Positions 36,650 to 45,274 of a stretch of 64,000 nt of DNA are shown in pieces. The stretch is from Streptomyces coacervatus (GTDB lineage: Bacteria > Actinomycetota > Actinomycetes > Streptomycetales > Streptomycetaceae): NCBI RefSeq assembly GCF_029223485.1, contig NZ_JARHTP010000015.1:124001-188000 (forward strand), given 5' to 3'. The notes under the pieces are model-generated. The model was not told where the DNA came from and did no database searches. It saw only the letters and a program-made list of their open reading frames with translations. The translations under genes were made by a program, and so were the position numbers. Position 1 is the first letter of the stretch. Each line of letters starts with the position of its first letter.

Positions 36650-37081
36650 ATGGCTATCAAAGAAAAGTGCGGCACACTCGTGGCCGGCCTGGCTCTCACT
36701 CTGGGGCTCGGGGTGGCCCCCGCGCACGCTGCGGACTACAGGTACTCCGGGACGTGCCAGACCGAGGGTGCCAGCGGTTCCATAGCCACCAGCGGGTGGC
36801 ACCGCGGCGTCGGCCAGAGGACGGTGCCGTCCATCACGCTCAAGGTCTATGACTGGCTCGAGGACCGCCACCATGTGAGCATCCGTGTGGTGGCGTACTA
36901 CGCCGACGGCTCCAAGGGGTACTACCCCTGGCACTCGGACTACGACGGATACGGCACCTCCAAGGAGTTCGACACATCCGCCACCGCGGGCGGGGTCAGC
37001 GGGATCTGGGACCTCGACATCGAGGTCGCCCGATTCGAGGGCTCGAAGCTGCTGAACTACTGCTCGGCCGGCGTCTCCTGA
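36650..37081 (+). CDS. Small secreted protein of unknown function
   Basis: 143 residues with a strong SD (GGAGGT, 7 bp upstream). Residues 1-27 are a Sec signal ending in APAHA-A. The mature 116 residues are Tyr/Gly/Ser-rich with two cysteines (SGTCQTEG and NYCSAG) likely forming one disulphide. The strands TVPSITLKVYDWLEDRHHVS, IRVVAYYADGSKGYYPWHSD and SGIWDLDIEVARFEG suggest a small beta-sandwich. No family recognised. A perfect TTGACA lies at 36591-36596, though no well-spaced -10 is evident. A strong terminator follows. Confidence 0.75.
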   Translation: MAIKEKCGTLVAGLALTLGLGVAPAHAADYRYSGTCQTEGASGSIATSGWHRGVGQRTVPSITLKVYDWLEDRHHVSIRVVAYYADGSKGYYPWHSDYDGYGTSKEFDTSATAGGVSGIWDLDIEVARFEGSKLLNYCSAGVS

Positions 37082-37101
37082 CGCCTGCTCTGCCGTCACC
37101 C

Positions 37102-37139
37102 GTGTGCCTTCCCGCGACTCCTGCCGCGGGAAGGCACAC
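37102..37139 (+). terminator. Terminator of the small secreted protein gene
   Basis: GTGTGCCTTCCCGCG (37102-37116) pairs perfectly with CGCGGGAAGGCACAC (37125-37139), loop of eight bases, 20 bp after the stop. Confidence 0.85.
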
Positions 37140-37415
37140 CTGCTCGGGGCAGGCGCCCGACAATCGGGCGCCGAGCACGCGAAAGGCAGGTAGCTGTCGA
37201 CCGGGAGCGCCGCGCTCATGCTGACGCGGATCTGTGGGCGAGAGCCCGGCCGAGAAACCGCCGAGCTCGCGGCAGGACCAAGCCCATGTCCGGCTTCGCC
37301 TCGTCCGCCCGACACCCGGCAGAGGCGTCTTGGCGAAAGACATAGCAGCACTCCGCTGCAGCCCCTGTTGCCAGCTCTGCAGGCGCCCCGCCTTGAGCAC
37401 CCCGACGAACGGCGC

Positions 37416-37561
37416 TCACGCACCGGCTGCCAGGACGAGCGCAGGCCCGTCCTGGTTCTTGCTGTCGCGGACTTGGACAATGCCGGGCACGCCGTCGGCG
37501 ACCTCCACGCAGTCGCCGCCGTCGCCATTGCTGCTCTTGAATCAGACCACGCTTGGTCCAT
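37416..37561 (-). pseudogene. Broken DUF397 gene
   Basis: From ATG 37561 the minus strand reads MDQAW, then after five extra bases (TCTGA) the DUF397 core continues as FKSSNGDGGDCVEVADGVPG and IVQVRDSKNQDGPALVLAAG to a stop at 37416. Removing the five bases gives the normal W-F-K-S-S start of DUF397 proteins, which in Streptomyces pair with an XRE regulator. No intact XRE partner is adjacent. Confidence 0.65.
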
Positions 37562-37683
37562 ATGACGCGCAAGATCCATCGGAACGCATCGAGCCGTCGC
37601 TGTTTGCACAGGGCACAGGAAGGCGTCCGGCCAGGACAGGCCACCAGCCCGCCACACGGCGGGTCGACAGCACCGCCGAGAAC

Positions 37684-37719
37684 GCGAGGGGCGCCCGGCA
37701 CCCGCCGGGCGCCCTTCGC
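37684..37719 (-). terminator. Terminator of the class A PBP gene
   Basis: 15-bp stem with one G-U-type mismatch: 37684-37698 with 37705-37719, six-base loop, starting nine bases past the PBP stop codon. Confidence 0.75.
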
Positions 37720-37727
37720 TGTTGCTG

Positions 37728-40124
37728 CTACTGACCGTTCGGGTTGAGCGGGTCCGTCGGGGTCGTCGGGGTCGTTGTCGGCGGCTGCGTGGGTGTTTGC
37801 GTCGGCGGCTGCGTGGGCGTCTGGGTCGGCGTCTGCGTGGGGGTCTGCGTCGGCGACTTGGTCGGCTTCTGGGTCGTAGGCGACTGGCTGGGCGTCCGGC
37901 TCGGCGACAGCGTGGGCGACGGTGTCCAGGTCGGCTGGACCGCCGCACCCTGCGTGGTGTTCAGCTCGAACTTCAGGTCCGTCTTGGCGACGCCGAAGGT
38001 GTACGCCGCCCAGATCTGCGCCGGGAACGTGCCACCGTTGACGCGGGGCAGTCCGCCCGCGTGGTACATCGAGACCTGTGCGAAGTTCTTGTGGCTCTCG
38101 CCGAACAGGCCCACCGAGGTGACCAGGTCCGGCGTGTAGCCGGTGAACCAGGCCGAGCGGTTCTCATCGGACGTACCGGTCTTGCCGGCGACCTTGCGGC
38201 CGTCGCGGTTGGGGTTGGCCTCGACCGACGTCTTGGCCGTACCGTCGTCGACCACGCCGGTCAGCACCGAGGTGACCGTGTCGGCGGCCTCGGGGCTGAT
38301 GACCTGGTCGCCGATCGGGTTCGGCAGGGTCACCGAATGCCGGCTGTTCTCCACGGACTTGAGGATGGTCGGGGTGACCTGCTTTCCGTGGTTGTCGAGG
38401 GTCGCGTAGACCCCGGCCATCTGCAGCGGGCTCGCGCCCATGGTGCCGAGGGTCTGCGCGGACACCGGATCGAGGCCGGCCGTGTCCATGCCGAGCTGGC
38501 TCGCGACCTTGAGCACCTTGCGCATGCCGACGTCGACGCCCATCTGCGCGAAGACGGAGTTCACGGACTGGTTCATCGCCGTCTGGACGGTGATGGGGCC
38601 GTAGCTGTGGTCGTCCTCGTTCTCGGGGGCGAAGCCGACCTTGTTGCCGTTGCTGTCCACGACCTGGCGCTTGCTCGTGCCGTCGTAGATCGTGTTCGCG
38701 CCGATGGCCTTGCCGCTCTGCGTCTGGGCGGCCTCGTCCAGGGCGGCGGCGAGGATGACCGGCTTGAAGGTCGAGGCGGGCTGGTAGTCCGTGCGGGTCG
38801 CGTTGTTGCGGTAGTGCTTGTAGTAGTCCTTGCCGCCGTACATCGCGACGACCGCGCCGGTCTTCGGGTTCACGGACACGGCGCCCGCCTGGACGTCCGC
38901 GTCGACCGAGCGCTTCTTCTCGTCGAGCTTGCTGTTCAGCTGCGACTGGGCGGCCTTCTCCAGCGCCACCTGCTTCTTCTTGTCGATGTTGAGCGTGATG
39001 GTCCAGCCGCCGGCCTTCACCATCGTCATGGCGTCGTTGTAGTTGTCAGCGGTGCCCTGCGTCACCAGCCGCCTGGCCAGCTGGTTGTTGGCAGCGTCCA
39101 CCAGGTAGCCGGTCTGGCCGCCCATGCCGGGCGCCGCCTTAGGCGGCTTCGGGATCGGGAACTTCAGGCCCTCGCGCTTGGTCTTGTCCAGCCAGTTCTC
39201 CTCGACCATGTTGTCGAGGACGTAGTTCCAGCGGGCCTGCACCATCTTCTTGCCGGTGTCGGAGGCGATCGCCCAGTCGTACTGGTTCGGCGCCTGGAGG
39301 AGTGCGGCGAGATAGGCGCCCTGCTGGACCGTCAGCTTCTCGGCGTCGACGCGGTAGTAGGCCTGCGCGGCAGCCTGGATGCCGTACGCGCCGCGACCGT
39401 AGTAGCTGGTGTTGATGTAGCCGGCGAGGATGTAGTCCTTGGTCTTCGTGCGGTCCAGCTTCAGCGAGATGACCAGTTCCTTCAGCTTGCGCGTGACGGT
39501 CTGGTTCTGCGTCAGGTAGTAGTTCTTGACGTACTGCTGGGTGATCGTCGAACCGCCCTGGGCGCCCTTGCCGGAGAGCGTGTTGAGGATGCCTCGGGCG
39601 GTGCCCCTGAGGTCGACGCCGTTGTCCTTGTAGAAGGTCTTGTTCTCGGCGGCGACGAAGGTGTGCTGGACGGGCTTGGGGACCTTCGCCAGGTCGACGA
39701 TCTCGCGGTTGAGGTGGCCGTCCCGGGTCAGCAGCTTGCCGTCGCTGTACTTGTAGACATTGCTCTGCAGCGTCGCGTCGCCGTTGCCGACTTCGGGGAC
39801 GCTGATCATCATGTACAGCGCGACGAAGGCGCCCATGCCGAGCAGGCACAGCACGAAGAAGGTCCCGACGATCTTCTTCCAGGTGAACAGCCGGCGTATG
39901 AAGCTCCGGCCGTCCTTGCCGCCCTTGCCCGCCTTGCTCTTCCCTCTGCCCTTGCCCTGAGCCGCCCGCCGGGCCTCGGCCCGGCCGCCTATGACGGTGG
40001 GCTCGGTCCCGGACGACTCCATCCCGGACGAGCGTGTGGGGGGCGCCGCGCGGCGGCCACCGCGCTGTCGCGCTCGTCTGTCTTCCGCCCGTCCCATGGG
40101 TCCGTTCCGCTCCGCTTCGTTCAT
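37728..40124 (-). CDS. Class A penicillin-binding protein (transglycosylase/transpeptidase)
   Basis: 798 residues. Cytosolic, very basic N-terminus (1-83), one helix (84-107), GT51 glycosyltransferase domain (about 130-310; catalytic E160 in VAAENKTFY, GGSTITQQYVKNYYLT) and transpeptidase domain (about 400-680; S451-TF-K454, S520-V-N522, K648-T-G650). The last 70 residues are a Thr/Pro/Gln tail of PTQT-type repeats that probably spans the wall. Polymerises lipid II and cross-links peptidoglycan. The tail is encoded by short DNA repeats (GTCTGCGT-like), so its length may vary. Divergent from the SPFH gene. Confidence 0.95.
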   Translation of the reverse strand: MNEAERNGPMGRAEDRRARQRGGRRAAPPTRSSGMESSGTEPTVIGGRAEARRAAQGKGRGKSKAGKGGKDGRSFIRRLFTWKKIVGTFFVLCLLGMGAFVALYMMISVPEVGNGDATLQSNVYKYSDGKLLTRDGHLNREIVDLAKVPKPVQHTFVAAENKTFYKDNGVDLRGTARGILNTLSGKGAQGGSTITQQYVKNYYLTQNQTVTRKLKELVISLKLDRTKTKDYILAGYINTSYYGRGAYGIQAAAQAYYRVDAEKLTVQQGAYLAALLQAPNQYDWAIASDTGKKMVQARWNYVLDNMVEENWLDKTKREGLKFPIPKPPKAAPGMGGQTGYLVDAANNQLARRLVTQGTADNYNDAMTMVKAGGWTITLNIDKKKQVALEKAAQSQLNSKLDEKKRSVDADVQAGAVSVNPKTGAVVAMYGGKDYYKHYRNNATRTDYQPASTFKPVILAAALDEAAQTQSGKAIGANTIYDGTSKRQVVDSNGNKVGFAPENEDDHSYGPITVQTAMNQSVNSVFAQMGVDVGMRKVLKVASQLGMDTAGLDPVSAQTLGTMGASPLQMAGVYATLDNHGKQVTPTILKSVENSRHSVTLPNPIGDQVISPEAADTVTSVLTGVVDDGTAKTSVEANPNRDGRKVAGKTGTSDENRSAWFTGYTPDLVTSVGLFGESHKNFAQVSMYHAGGLPRVNGGTFPAQIWAAYTFGVAKTDLKFELNTTQGAAVQPTWTPSPTLSPSRTPSQSPTTQKPTKSPTQTPTQTPTQTPTQPPTQTPTQPPTTTPTTPTDPLNPNGQ

Positions 40125-40290
40125 GTGTGCTCGTGTGTCACACAGGTTCGCCGCACAGGTCAGCTCAGAAAGCTAACACCGGCAGATATGGCAAAGGTCC
40201 GCGGATCCGGTCTTTTGCGGACGTGACAATGAGCACCCGCTCCAACGGAACCGACGGCCGGGAGGGGTTCAGGGTTGCTCTGCGGGGGTA

Positions 40291-40304
40291 AAGTGATATC
40301 ACTT
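40291..40304. promoter_or_regulatory. Perfect 14-bp palindrome AAGTGATATCACTT
   Basis: AAGTGATATCACTT lies 76 bp before the SPFH start and directly precedes AGCTAGAC. A GntR- or MarR-size dimer site. TAAAGT (40289-40294) overlaps it and may be a -10 hexamer. The bound regulator is not identifiable from the window; the RHH-like protein encoded in the same operon is one candidate. Confidence 0.55.
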
Positions 40305-40379
40305 AGCTAGACAGGTGCTTTCGCTTGACCACCAGAAGGCACCACGAATGAAGCGCACTACGACTACGGGGGACCACCC

Positions 40380-41315
40380 ATGTCCATGCACGACTCCACA
40401 CCTGAAGCCGACGTACCGGAGATGCCCGCGCCGCGTGTGCGGGAGTTCGCCGCACACAGCATCGGCGGTGCGCTTGCGCTGCTGCTCGGGCTGGTCGGCC
40501 TGGCGCTCGGCGCCGGGATGATCGCCACCGGGGCCACGGTGTCCGCGACCGGCGCCAAGGCCGCACTCATAGCAGGCGGCATCGTGATCGCGCTCGCCGC
40601 CTTCATCGCCATGTGCGGGCTCAACACCGTGGCGCCGGGCGAGGCGCGGGTCGTCCAGCTCTTCGGGCGCTACCGGGGGACGATCCGGCAGGACGGGCTG
40701 CGCTGGGTGAACCCGCTCACCTCGCGCACGAAGATCTCGACGCGCGTACGCAACCACGAGACCGCGGTCCTCAAGGTCAACGACGCCTACGGCAACCCGA
40801 TCGAGCTCGCCTCGGTCGTGGTGTGGAAGGTCCAGGACACCGCGCAGGCCACCTTCGAGGTCGACAACTACCTCGAGTTCGTCGCCACACAGACCGAGGC
40901 GGCCGTGCGGCACATCGCCATCGAGTACCCCTACGACGCCCACGACGAGGGCGGGCTCTCGCTGCGCGGCAACGCCGAGGAAATCACCGAGAAGCTCGCC
41001 GCCGAGCTGCACGCGCGTGTGGAGGCGGCCGGTGTGCAGATCATCGAGTCGCGCTTCACGCATCTCGCGTACGCTCCCGAGATCGCCTCGGCGATGCTTC
41101 AGCGGCAGCAGGCCGGGGCGGTCGTCGCGGCCCGGCGGCAGATCGTGGACGGAGCGGTGGGGATGGTCGAGGCGGCGCTCGCCCGGATCACCGAGCAGGA
41201 CATCGTGGAGCTGGACGAGGAGCGGAAGGCGGCGATGGTGTCGAACCTGATGGTGGTGCTGTGCGGGGACCGGGCGCCGCAGCCCGTGCTGAACACCGGG
41301 ACCCTCTACCAGTGA
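40380..41315 (+). CDS. SPFH (stomatin/prohibitin) domain membrane protein
   Basis: 311 residues from ATG 40380; ATG 40386 is an alternative. Two helices close to the N-terminus (about 28-50, 60-80) then an SPFH domain (about 84-275) with VAPGEARVVQLFGRYRGTIR, DGLRWVNPLTSRTKISTRVR and ASVVVWKVQDTAQATFEVDN. Helical C-terminal part with HLAYAPEIASAMLQRQQA and IVDGAVGMVEAALARI. SPFH proteins oligomerise into cage-like membrane domains and influence proteases or lipid organisation. Its TGA stop overlaps the GTG start of the next gene. Confidence 0.9.
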   Translation: MSMHDSTPEADVPEMPAPRVREFAAHSIGGALALLLGLVGLALGAGMIATGATVSATGAKAALIAGGIVIALAAFIAMCGLNTVAPGEARVVQLFGRYRGTIRQDGLRWVNPLTSRTKISTRVRNHETAVLKVNDAYGNPIELASVVVWKVQDTAQATFEVDNYLEFVATQTEAAVRHIAIEYPYDAHDEGGLSLRGNAEEITEKLAAELHARVEAAGVQIIESRFTHLAYAPEIASAMLQRQQAGAVVAARRQIVDGAVGMVEAALARITEQDIVELDEERKAAMVSNLMVVLCGDRAPQPVLNTGTLYQ

Positions 41316-41569
41316 CGGTTCCCTCCGGGGGTTCGGACCCTCAGCGTCGGCCGCAGCAGCGTAAGCAGGTGCTGCTGCGGCTGGACCCGTCCGTGTATGA
41401 GGCGCTTGCCCGGTGGGCGGGGGACGAACTGCGTTCCGCCAACGCGCAGATCGAGTTTCTGTTGCGGCGGGCCCTCGCGGAGGCCGGTCGGTTGCCTGGG
41501 GAGGCCGGGCCGCTTCCCCGTCGTGGGCGCCCCCCTGGGGGCTCCGCCCCCAGACCCCCGTCGGCCTGA
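41312..41569 (+). CDS. Small ribbon-helix-helix-like protein coupled to the SPFH gene
   Basis: 85 residues from GTG 41312, overlapping the SPFH stop (GTGA), so translation is coupled. RKQVLLRLDPSVYEALARWA then DELRSANAQIEFLLRRALAE is the pattern of an Arc/MetJ-type ribbon-helix-helix (strand, helix, helix). The C-terminal twelve residues (PPGGSAPRPPSA) are encoded by a family B intergenic repeat, so the original stop was probably further upstream or elsewhere. It may autoregulate through the palindrome at 40291-40304 (inference). Confidence 0.7.
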   Translation: MTVPSGGSDPQRRPQQRKQVLLRLDPSVYEALARWAGDELRSANAQIEFLLRRALAEAGRLPGEAGPLPRRGRPPGGSAPRPPSA

Positions 41570-41600
41570 AGGGCCTCGTCCTCAAACGCCGGACGGGCTG
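41531..41600. repeat. Streptomyces intergenic repeat, family B (copy 3)
   Basis: TGGGGGCTCCGCCCCCA hairpin, then CGGCCTGAAGGGCCTCGTCC and TCAAACGCCGGACGGGCTG. Overlaps the 3' end of the ribbon-helix-helix gene. Confidence 0.8.
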
Positions 41601-41688
41601 AATACAGCCGACCGCGGCTCAGTAGCAGAACCGTGACAATCGGCCCCCACGTGCGCACTCTCACCCCTACCCATGATCTACACACTCC

Positions 41689-41723
41689 GCGTATACACAA
41701 GGCGTATACACCCCGTGTAGAGT
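41689..41723 (+). promoter_or_regulatory. PadR promoter/operator region
   Basis: GCGTATACAC is present twice (41689-41698, 41702-41711), each with the palindrome GTATAC, and TACACCCCGTGTA (41708-41720) is an inverted repeat. TAGAGT (41718-41723) could be the -10 hexamer; it ends only seven bases before the padR ATG, so the mRNA may be leaderless. Autoregulation by the encoded PadR protein is likely. Confidence 0.5.
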
Positions 41724-41730
41724 CCTCGTC

Positions 41731-42255
41731 ATGTCCATCGGTCACACCCTTCTAGGACTCCTGGAGTCCGGGCCCCGCCACGGCTACGACCTCAAGCGGG
41801 CCTTCGACGAAAAGTTCGGTCACGACCGGCCGCTGCACTACGGCCAGGTCTACTCGACGATGTCCCGTCTGCTGAAGAACGGGCTGGTCGAGGTCGACGG
41901 CATAGAGGCCGGCGGTGGCCCCGAGCGCAAGCGGTATGCGATCACCGACGCCGGGATCACCGACGTGGAGCGGTGGCTCGCGACGCCGGAGACGCCCGAG
42001 CCGTATCTGCAGTCCACGCTGTACACCAAGGTCGTCCTGGCACTGCTCACCCACCGCGACGCGGCCGACATCCTCGACACGCAGCGCTCCGAGCACCTGC
42101 GCATGATGCGGATCCTGACCGACCGGAAGCGGAAGGGGGACCTGGCCGACCAGCTCATCTGCGACCACGCCCTGTTCCATCTCGAGGCCGACCTGCGCTG
42201 GCTGGAGCTCACCGCCGCGCGCCTCGACAAGCTCGCTGAGGCGGTGGCCAAGTGA
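41731..42255 (+). CDS. PadR-family transcriptional regulator
   Basis: 174 residues. Winged helix at 5-80 (GHTLLGLLESGPRHGYDLKR; HYGQVYSTMSRLLKNGLVEV; GPERKRYAITDAGITDVERW) and a C-terminal helical dimerisation region (AADILDTQRSEHLRMMRILT). PadR repressors often control an adjacent drug-export ABC transporter; here the ABC genes follow in the same operon, with a four-base overlap (GTGA) to the ATPase gene. No SD is visible before the ATG. Confidence 0.9.
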   Translation: MSIGHTLLGLLESGPRHGYDLKRAFDEKFGHDRPLHYGQVYSTMSRLLKNGLVEVDGIEAGGGPERKRYAITDAGITDVERWLATPETPEPYLQSTLYTKVVLALLTHRDAADILDTQRSEHLRMMRILTDRKRKGDLADQLICDHALFHLEADLRWLELTAARLDKLAEAVAK

Positions 42256-42938
42256 CTCCCGCAGGTTCTCTGCTCGTCGCCGACGAGCTGCGCAAGGCGT
42301 ACGGGCCGACCGTCGCGCTCGACGGTGCCGAGTTCTCCATCCACCCGGGCGAGGTCGTCGCCGTGATGGGCCCCTCCGGGTCCGGCAAGTCGACGCTGCT
42401 GCACTGTCTCGCCGGGATCGTGACGCCCGACTCCGGCTCGATCACGTACAACGGCAGTGAGATGGCGACCATGAGCGACGCCGAGCGGAGCCGGCTGCGC
42501 CGCTCCGAGTTCGGGTTCGTGTTCCAGTTCGGGCAGTTGGTGCCGGAGCTGACCTGCGTCGAGAACGTCGCGCTGCCGCTCCGGCTGAACGGCACCTCCC
42601 GCAAGGAGGCCGAACGGGCCGCGCTGACGTGGATGGAGCGGCTGGAGGTCGACGACCTCAGGAAGAAGCGGCCCGGTGAGGTGTCGGGCGGGCAGGGGCA
42701 GCGCGTCGCCGTCGCCCGGGCACTGGTCACCAACCCCCGCGTGCTGTTCGCCGACGAGCCCACCGGCGCGCTCGACTCGCTCAACGGCGAGCGCGTGATG
42801 GAGCTGCTGACGGACGCGGCCCGGTCCACCAACGCCGCCGTCGTGCTGGTCACGCACGAGGCGCGGGTCGCCGCCTACTCCGACCGCGAGATCGTCGTAC
42901 GGGACGGCAAGTCCCGGGACATGGAGCGCGTCGTATGA
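42252..42938 (+). CDS. ABC transporter ATPase (MacB/LolD type)
   Basis: 228 residues from GTG 42252, overlapping the padR stop. Walker A GPSGSGKST (40-48), Q-loop FVFQFGQLVPELTCVENV, signature VSGGQGQRVAVARALVTNPR, Walker B VLFADEPTGALDS and the switch His in VLVTHEA. Works with the FtsX-like permease encoded directly downstream (overlap ATGA). These transporters usually move peptides, antibiotics or lipoproteins, or act by mechanotransmission. Confidence 0.94.
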   Translation: MTPAGSLLVADELRKAYGPTVALDGAEFSIHPGEVVAVMGPSGSGKSTLLHCLAGIVTPDSGSITYNGSEMATMSDAERSRLRRSEFGFVFQFGQLVPELTCVENVALPLRLNGTSRKEAERAALTWMERLEVDDLRKKRPGEVSGGQGQRVAVARALVTNPRVLFADEPTGALDSLNGERVMELLTDAARSTNAAVVLVTHEARVAAYSDREIVVRDGKSRDMERVV

Positions 42939-45259
42939 GACTGCGGGGGTGGGCCGGGGATCTGGCCATGGGGGTGCGCTTCGCCTTCGCCGGCGGGCGT
43001 GAGGGATGGACCCGGGCCGTGCTGACGGCCGTGGGGGTCGGGCTCGGGGTGGCCTTGCTGCTGCTGACCACGGCGGTACCCAGCGCCCTGTCCGCGCGGG
43101 ACAAGCGCAGCACCGCCCGGGACGACTTCACGTACAGCGGGAAGGTGCTGCCGAAGAAGGACGACACCCTGATCATCGGCCGGGCCGACACGACCTTCCG
43201 CAGTACGGACGTGCGAGGGCGGCTGCTGGAGCCCGAGGGCGTGAAGGCGCCGTTGCCGCCGGGGGTCGGGAAGTTCCCGGGCAAGGGCGAGATGGTCGTC
43301 TCGCCCGCACTGCAGGACCTGCTGAAGTCCGACTCCGGCAAGCTGCTGCGCGAGCGCCTGCCCTATCGCGTCGTCGGGACGATCGGGCACTCCGGGGTGA
43401 TCGGGCCCGCCGAACTCGCCTACTACGCGGGGGCGACCGGGCTGGAGGACCATCTGGCCGCCGGCTCCGCCGAGCGGATCAACTACTTCGGGCCCTCCCC
43501 GCAGCATCAGCAGGACCAGCTCGACCCGATCCTGATCCTGCTCATCATGATCATCTTCGTGGTGCTGCTGCTGCCCGTCGGCGTGTTCATCGCGGCCGCC
43601 GTGCGCTTCGGCGGCGAGCGGCGCGACCGCCGGCTCGCGGCCCTCAGGCTGGTCGGGGCGGACGGGCGGATGGCGCGCCGGATCGCGGGCGGCGAGGCCC
43701 TCGCGGGGGCGCTGCTCGGGCTTGTCCTCGGCAGCGTCTTCTTCCTGGCCGGGCGGCAGTTGGCAGGTGTGCTGGTGGTACGGGACATCAGTGTGTTCCC
43801 GAGCGACCTCAACCCGTCACCCGCGCTCGTCGCGCTGATCGCCGTCGCGGTACCGGCCGCGGCCGTCCTGGTGACGCTGTTCGCGCTGCGCGGGGTCGTC
43901 ATCGAACCGCTCGGCGTGGTCCGTACGGCGAAGCCGCCGCGCCGCCGGCTGTGGTGGCGGCTGCTGCTGCCGCTGGGCGGTCTCGCGCTGCTGTACCCGA
44001 TGATCGGGCAGGGCAGGACCAACGGGAACTTCAACGAGGGGATGGTGATCAGCGGCACCGTGCTGCTGCTGATCGGCGTCACCGCGCTGCTGCCGTGGAT
44101 CGTCGAGGCCACGGTGGCCCGGCTCAACTCCGGCTCGGTCTCCTGGCAACTGGCCGTCCGCAGGCTGCAGTTGAGCAGTGGCTCGGCGGCCCGCATGGTC
44201 AACGGCATCGCGGTCGCGGTGGCCGGGGCGATCGCCCTGCAGATGCTGTTCGCGGGCGTCGAGCACGACTACGTCAAGGCGACCGACAACAACCTGCGCC
44301 GGGCCCAGCTCCAGATCAACGTGGAGGGCAGTGTCCGGCCTGCCGACGTCCGCGGGCAGCTCGCCGACACGAAGGGTGTGCGCAGCGCGCTGGCCCTGGC
44401 CACCGGTTCGGCCGGGAACAAGGCGAAGGATCCGGCGAACTCGACCGAGGTGGGCGTCGGCAGCTGCGCGGAACTGCGCGAGGTGGCACAGCTGCCGTCC
44501 TGCCACAAGGGCGACGTCTTCCAGATCCTGGGCACCGGGTACGACGACGACACCAAGAAGCTCGCCAAGCCGGGCACCACCCTGTGGTTCGACGGCGGGA
44601 CCGATGTCCGCACCACGTCCTGGAAGTTGCCCGCCGGGATCAAGACGGCCGCCCAGCGCGAGGACCCGACCGGCTATGAGCGCGGCGGCCTGCTGTTCGC
44701 CTCGGGCGCGCTGCCCGAGGCGACGGTGGCCGGCCTGAACCAGCAGGTGTTCGTCGCGCTGGATCCCTCGGTGCCGGACGCCCGCGAGTACGCGCGCAAC
44801 ACCGCCGCGCGACTGGATCCGCTGGCGGACGTGTACATGCTGACGTCCGGCAAGGTGGACCTGCAGTTCCGCGCCATCCGCAACGGCCTGTTCGTCGGCG
44901 CCACCTGCGTCCTCCTGCTGATCGGCGCGAGCCTGCTGGTCTCCCAGCTGGAGCAGTTGCGCGAGCGCAAGAAGCTGCTGTCCTCGCTGGTCGCCTTCGG
45001 CACCCGGCGCCGCACGCTGAGCCTGTCGGTGCTGTGGCAGACGGCGATCCCGATCGCACTGGGCCTGCTGCTGGCGTCGGTGGTCGGGCTGACGCTGGGC
45101 GCGGTGCTGCTGGAGATGGTCGATTCCACGATCAGCGTGGACTGGGCGAGTGTGCTGTCGATGACGGCGATCGGCGCGGGGGTCGTCCTCGCGGTGACCC
45201 TGCTCAGCCTGCCCCCGCTGCTGCGGCTGATGCGCCCGGACGGCCTGCGCACGGAGTAG
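42935..45259 (+). CDS. FtsX-like ABC permease
   Basis: 774 residues; its ATG overlaps the ATPase stop. First helix at about 27-47 (RAVLTAVGVGLGVALLLLTT), a 140-residue extracellular region, then helices near 192-215 (DPILILLIMIIFVVLLLPVG), 245-265, 290-315, 335-355 and 365-390. A second large extracellular region (about 440-645) follows and three final helices (ATCVLLLIGASLLVSQLEQL; PIALGLLLASVVGLTLGAVL; MTAIGAGVVLAVTLLSLPPL). This is the doubled FtsX layout of bacteriocin/peptide exporters. Substrate unknown; repressed presumably by PadR. Confidence 0.92.
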   Translation: MRLRGWAGDLAMGVRFAFAGGREGWTRAVLTAVGVGLGVALLLLTTAVPSALSARDKRSTARDDFTYSGKVLPKKDDTLIIGRADTTFRSTDVRGRLLEPEGVKAPLPPGVGKFPGKGEMVVSPALQDLLKSDSGKLLRERLPYRVVGTIGHSGVIGPAELAYYAGATGLEDHLAAGSAERINYFGPSPQHQQDQLDPILILLIMIIFVVLLLPVGVFIAAAVRFGGERRDRRLAALRLVGADGRMARRIAGGEALAGALLGLVLGSVFFLAGRQLAGVLVVRDISVFPSDLNPSPALVALIAVAVPAAAVLVTLFALRGVVIEPLGVVRTAKPPRRRLWWRLLLPLGGLALLYPMIGQGRTNGNFNEGMVISGTVLLLIGVTALLPWIVEATVARLNSGSVSWQLAVRRLQLSSGSAARMVNGIAVAVAGAIALQMLFAGVEHDYVKATDNNLRRAQLQINVEGSVRPADVRGQLADTKGVRSALALATGSAGNKAKDPANSTEVGVGSCAELREVAQLPSCHKGDVFQILGTGYDDDTKKLAKPGTTLWFDGGTDVRTTSWKLPAGIKTAAQREDPTGYERGGLLFASGALPEATVAGLNQQVFVALDPSVPDAREYARNTAARLDPLADVYMLTSGKVDLQFRAIRNGLFVGATCVLLLIGASLLVSQLEQLRERKKLLSSLVAFGTRRRTLSLSVLWQTAIPIALGLLLASVVGLTLGAVLLEMVDSTISVDWASVLSMTAIGAGVVLAVTLLSLPPLLRLMRPDGLRTE

Positions 45260-45274
45260 CCGGAACGGGCCGTT

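Larger units (their letters stand above)
37140..37727. other. Degenerate intergenic region
   Basis: 588 bp with no intact gene. It holds a broken DUF397 gene (37416-37561, minus) and the PBP terminator (37684-37719). The remainder (37140-37415, 37562-37683) shows no frame with coding character that I recognise; it may hold further decayed DNA of the helix-turn-helix partner usually found beside DUF397. Confidence 0.5.

Noticed and set aside
37740..37925. Short repeats that look like a CRISPR or minisatellite array
   Set aside because: They encode the Thr/Pro/Gln tail of the PBP; units are imperfect, 6-12 bp and lack unique spacers.
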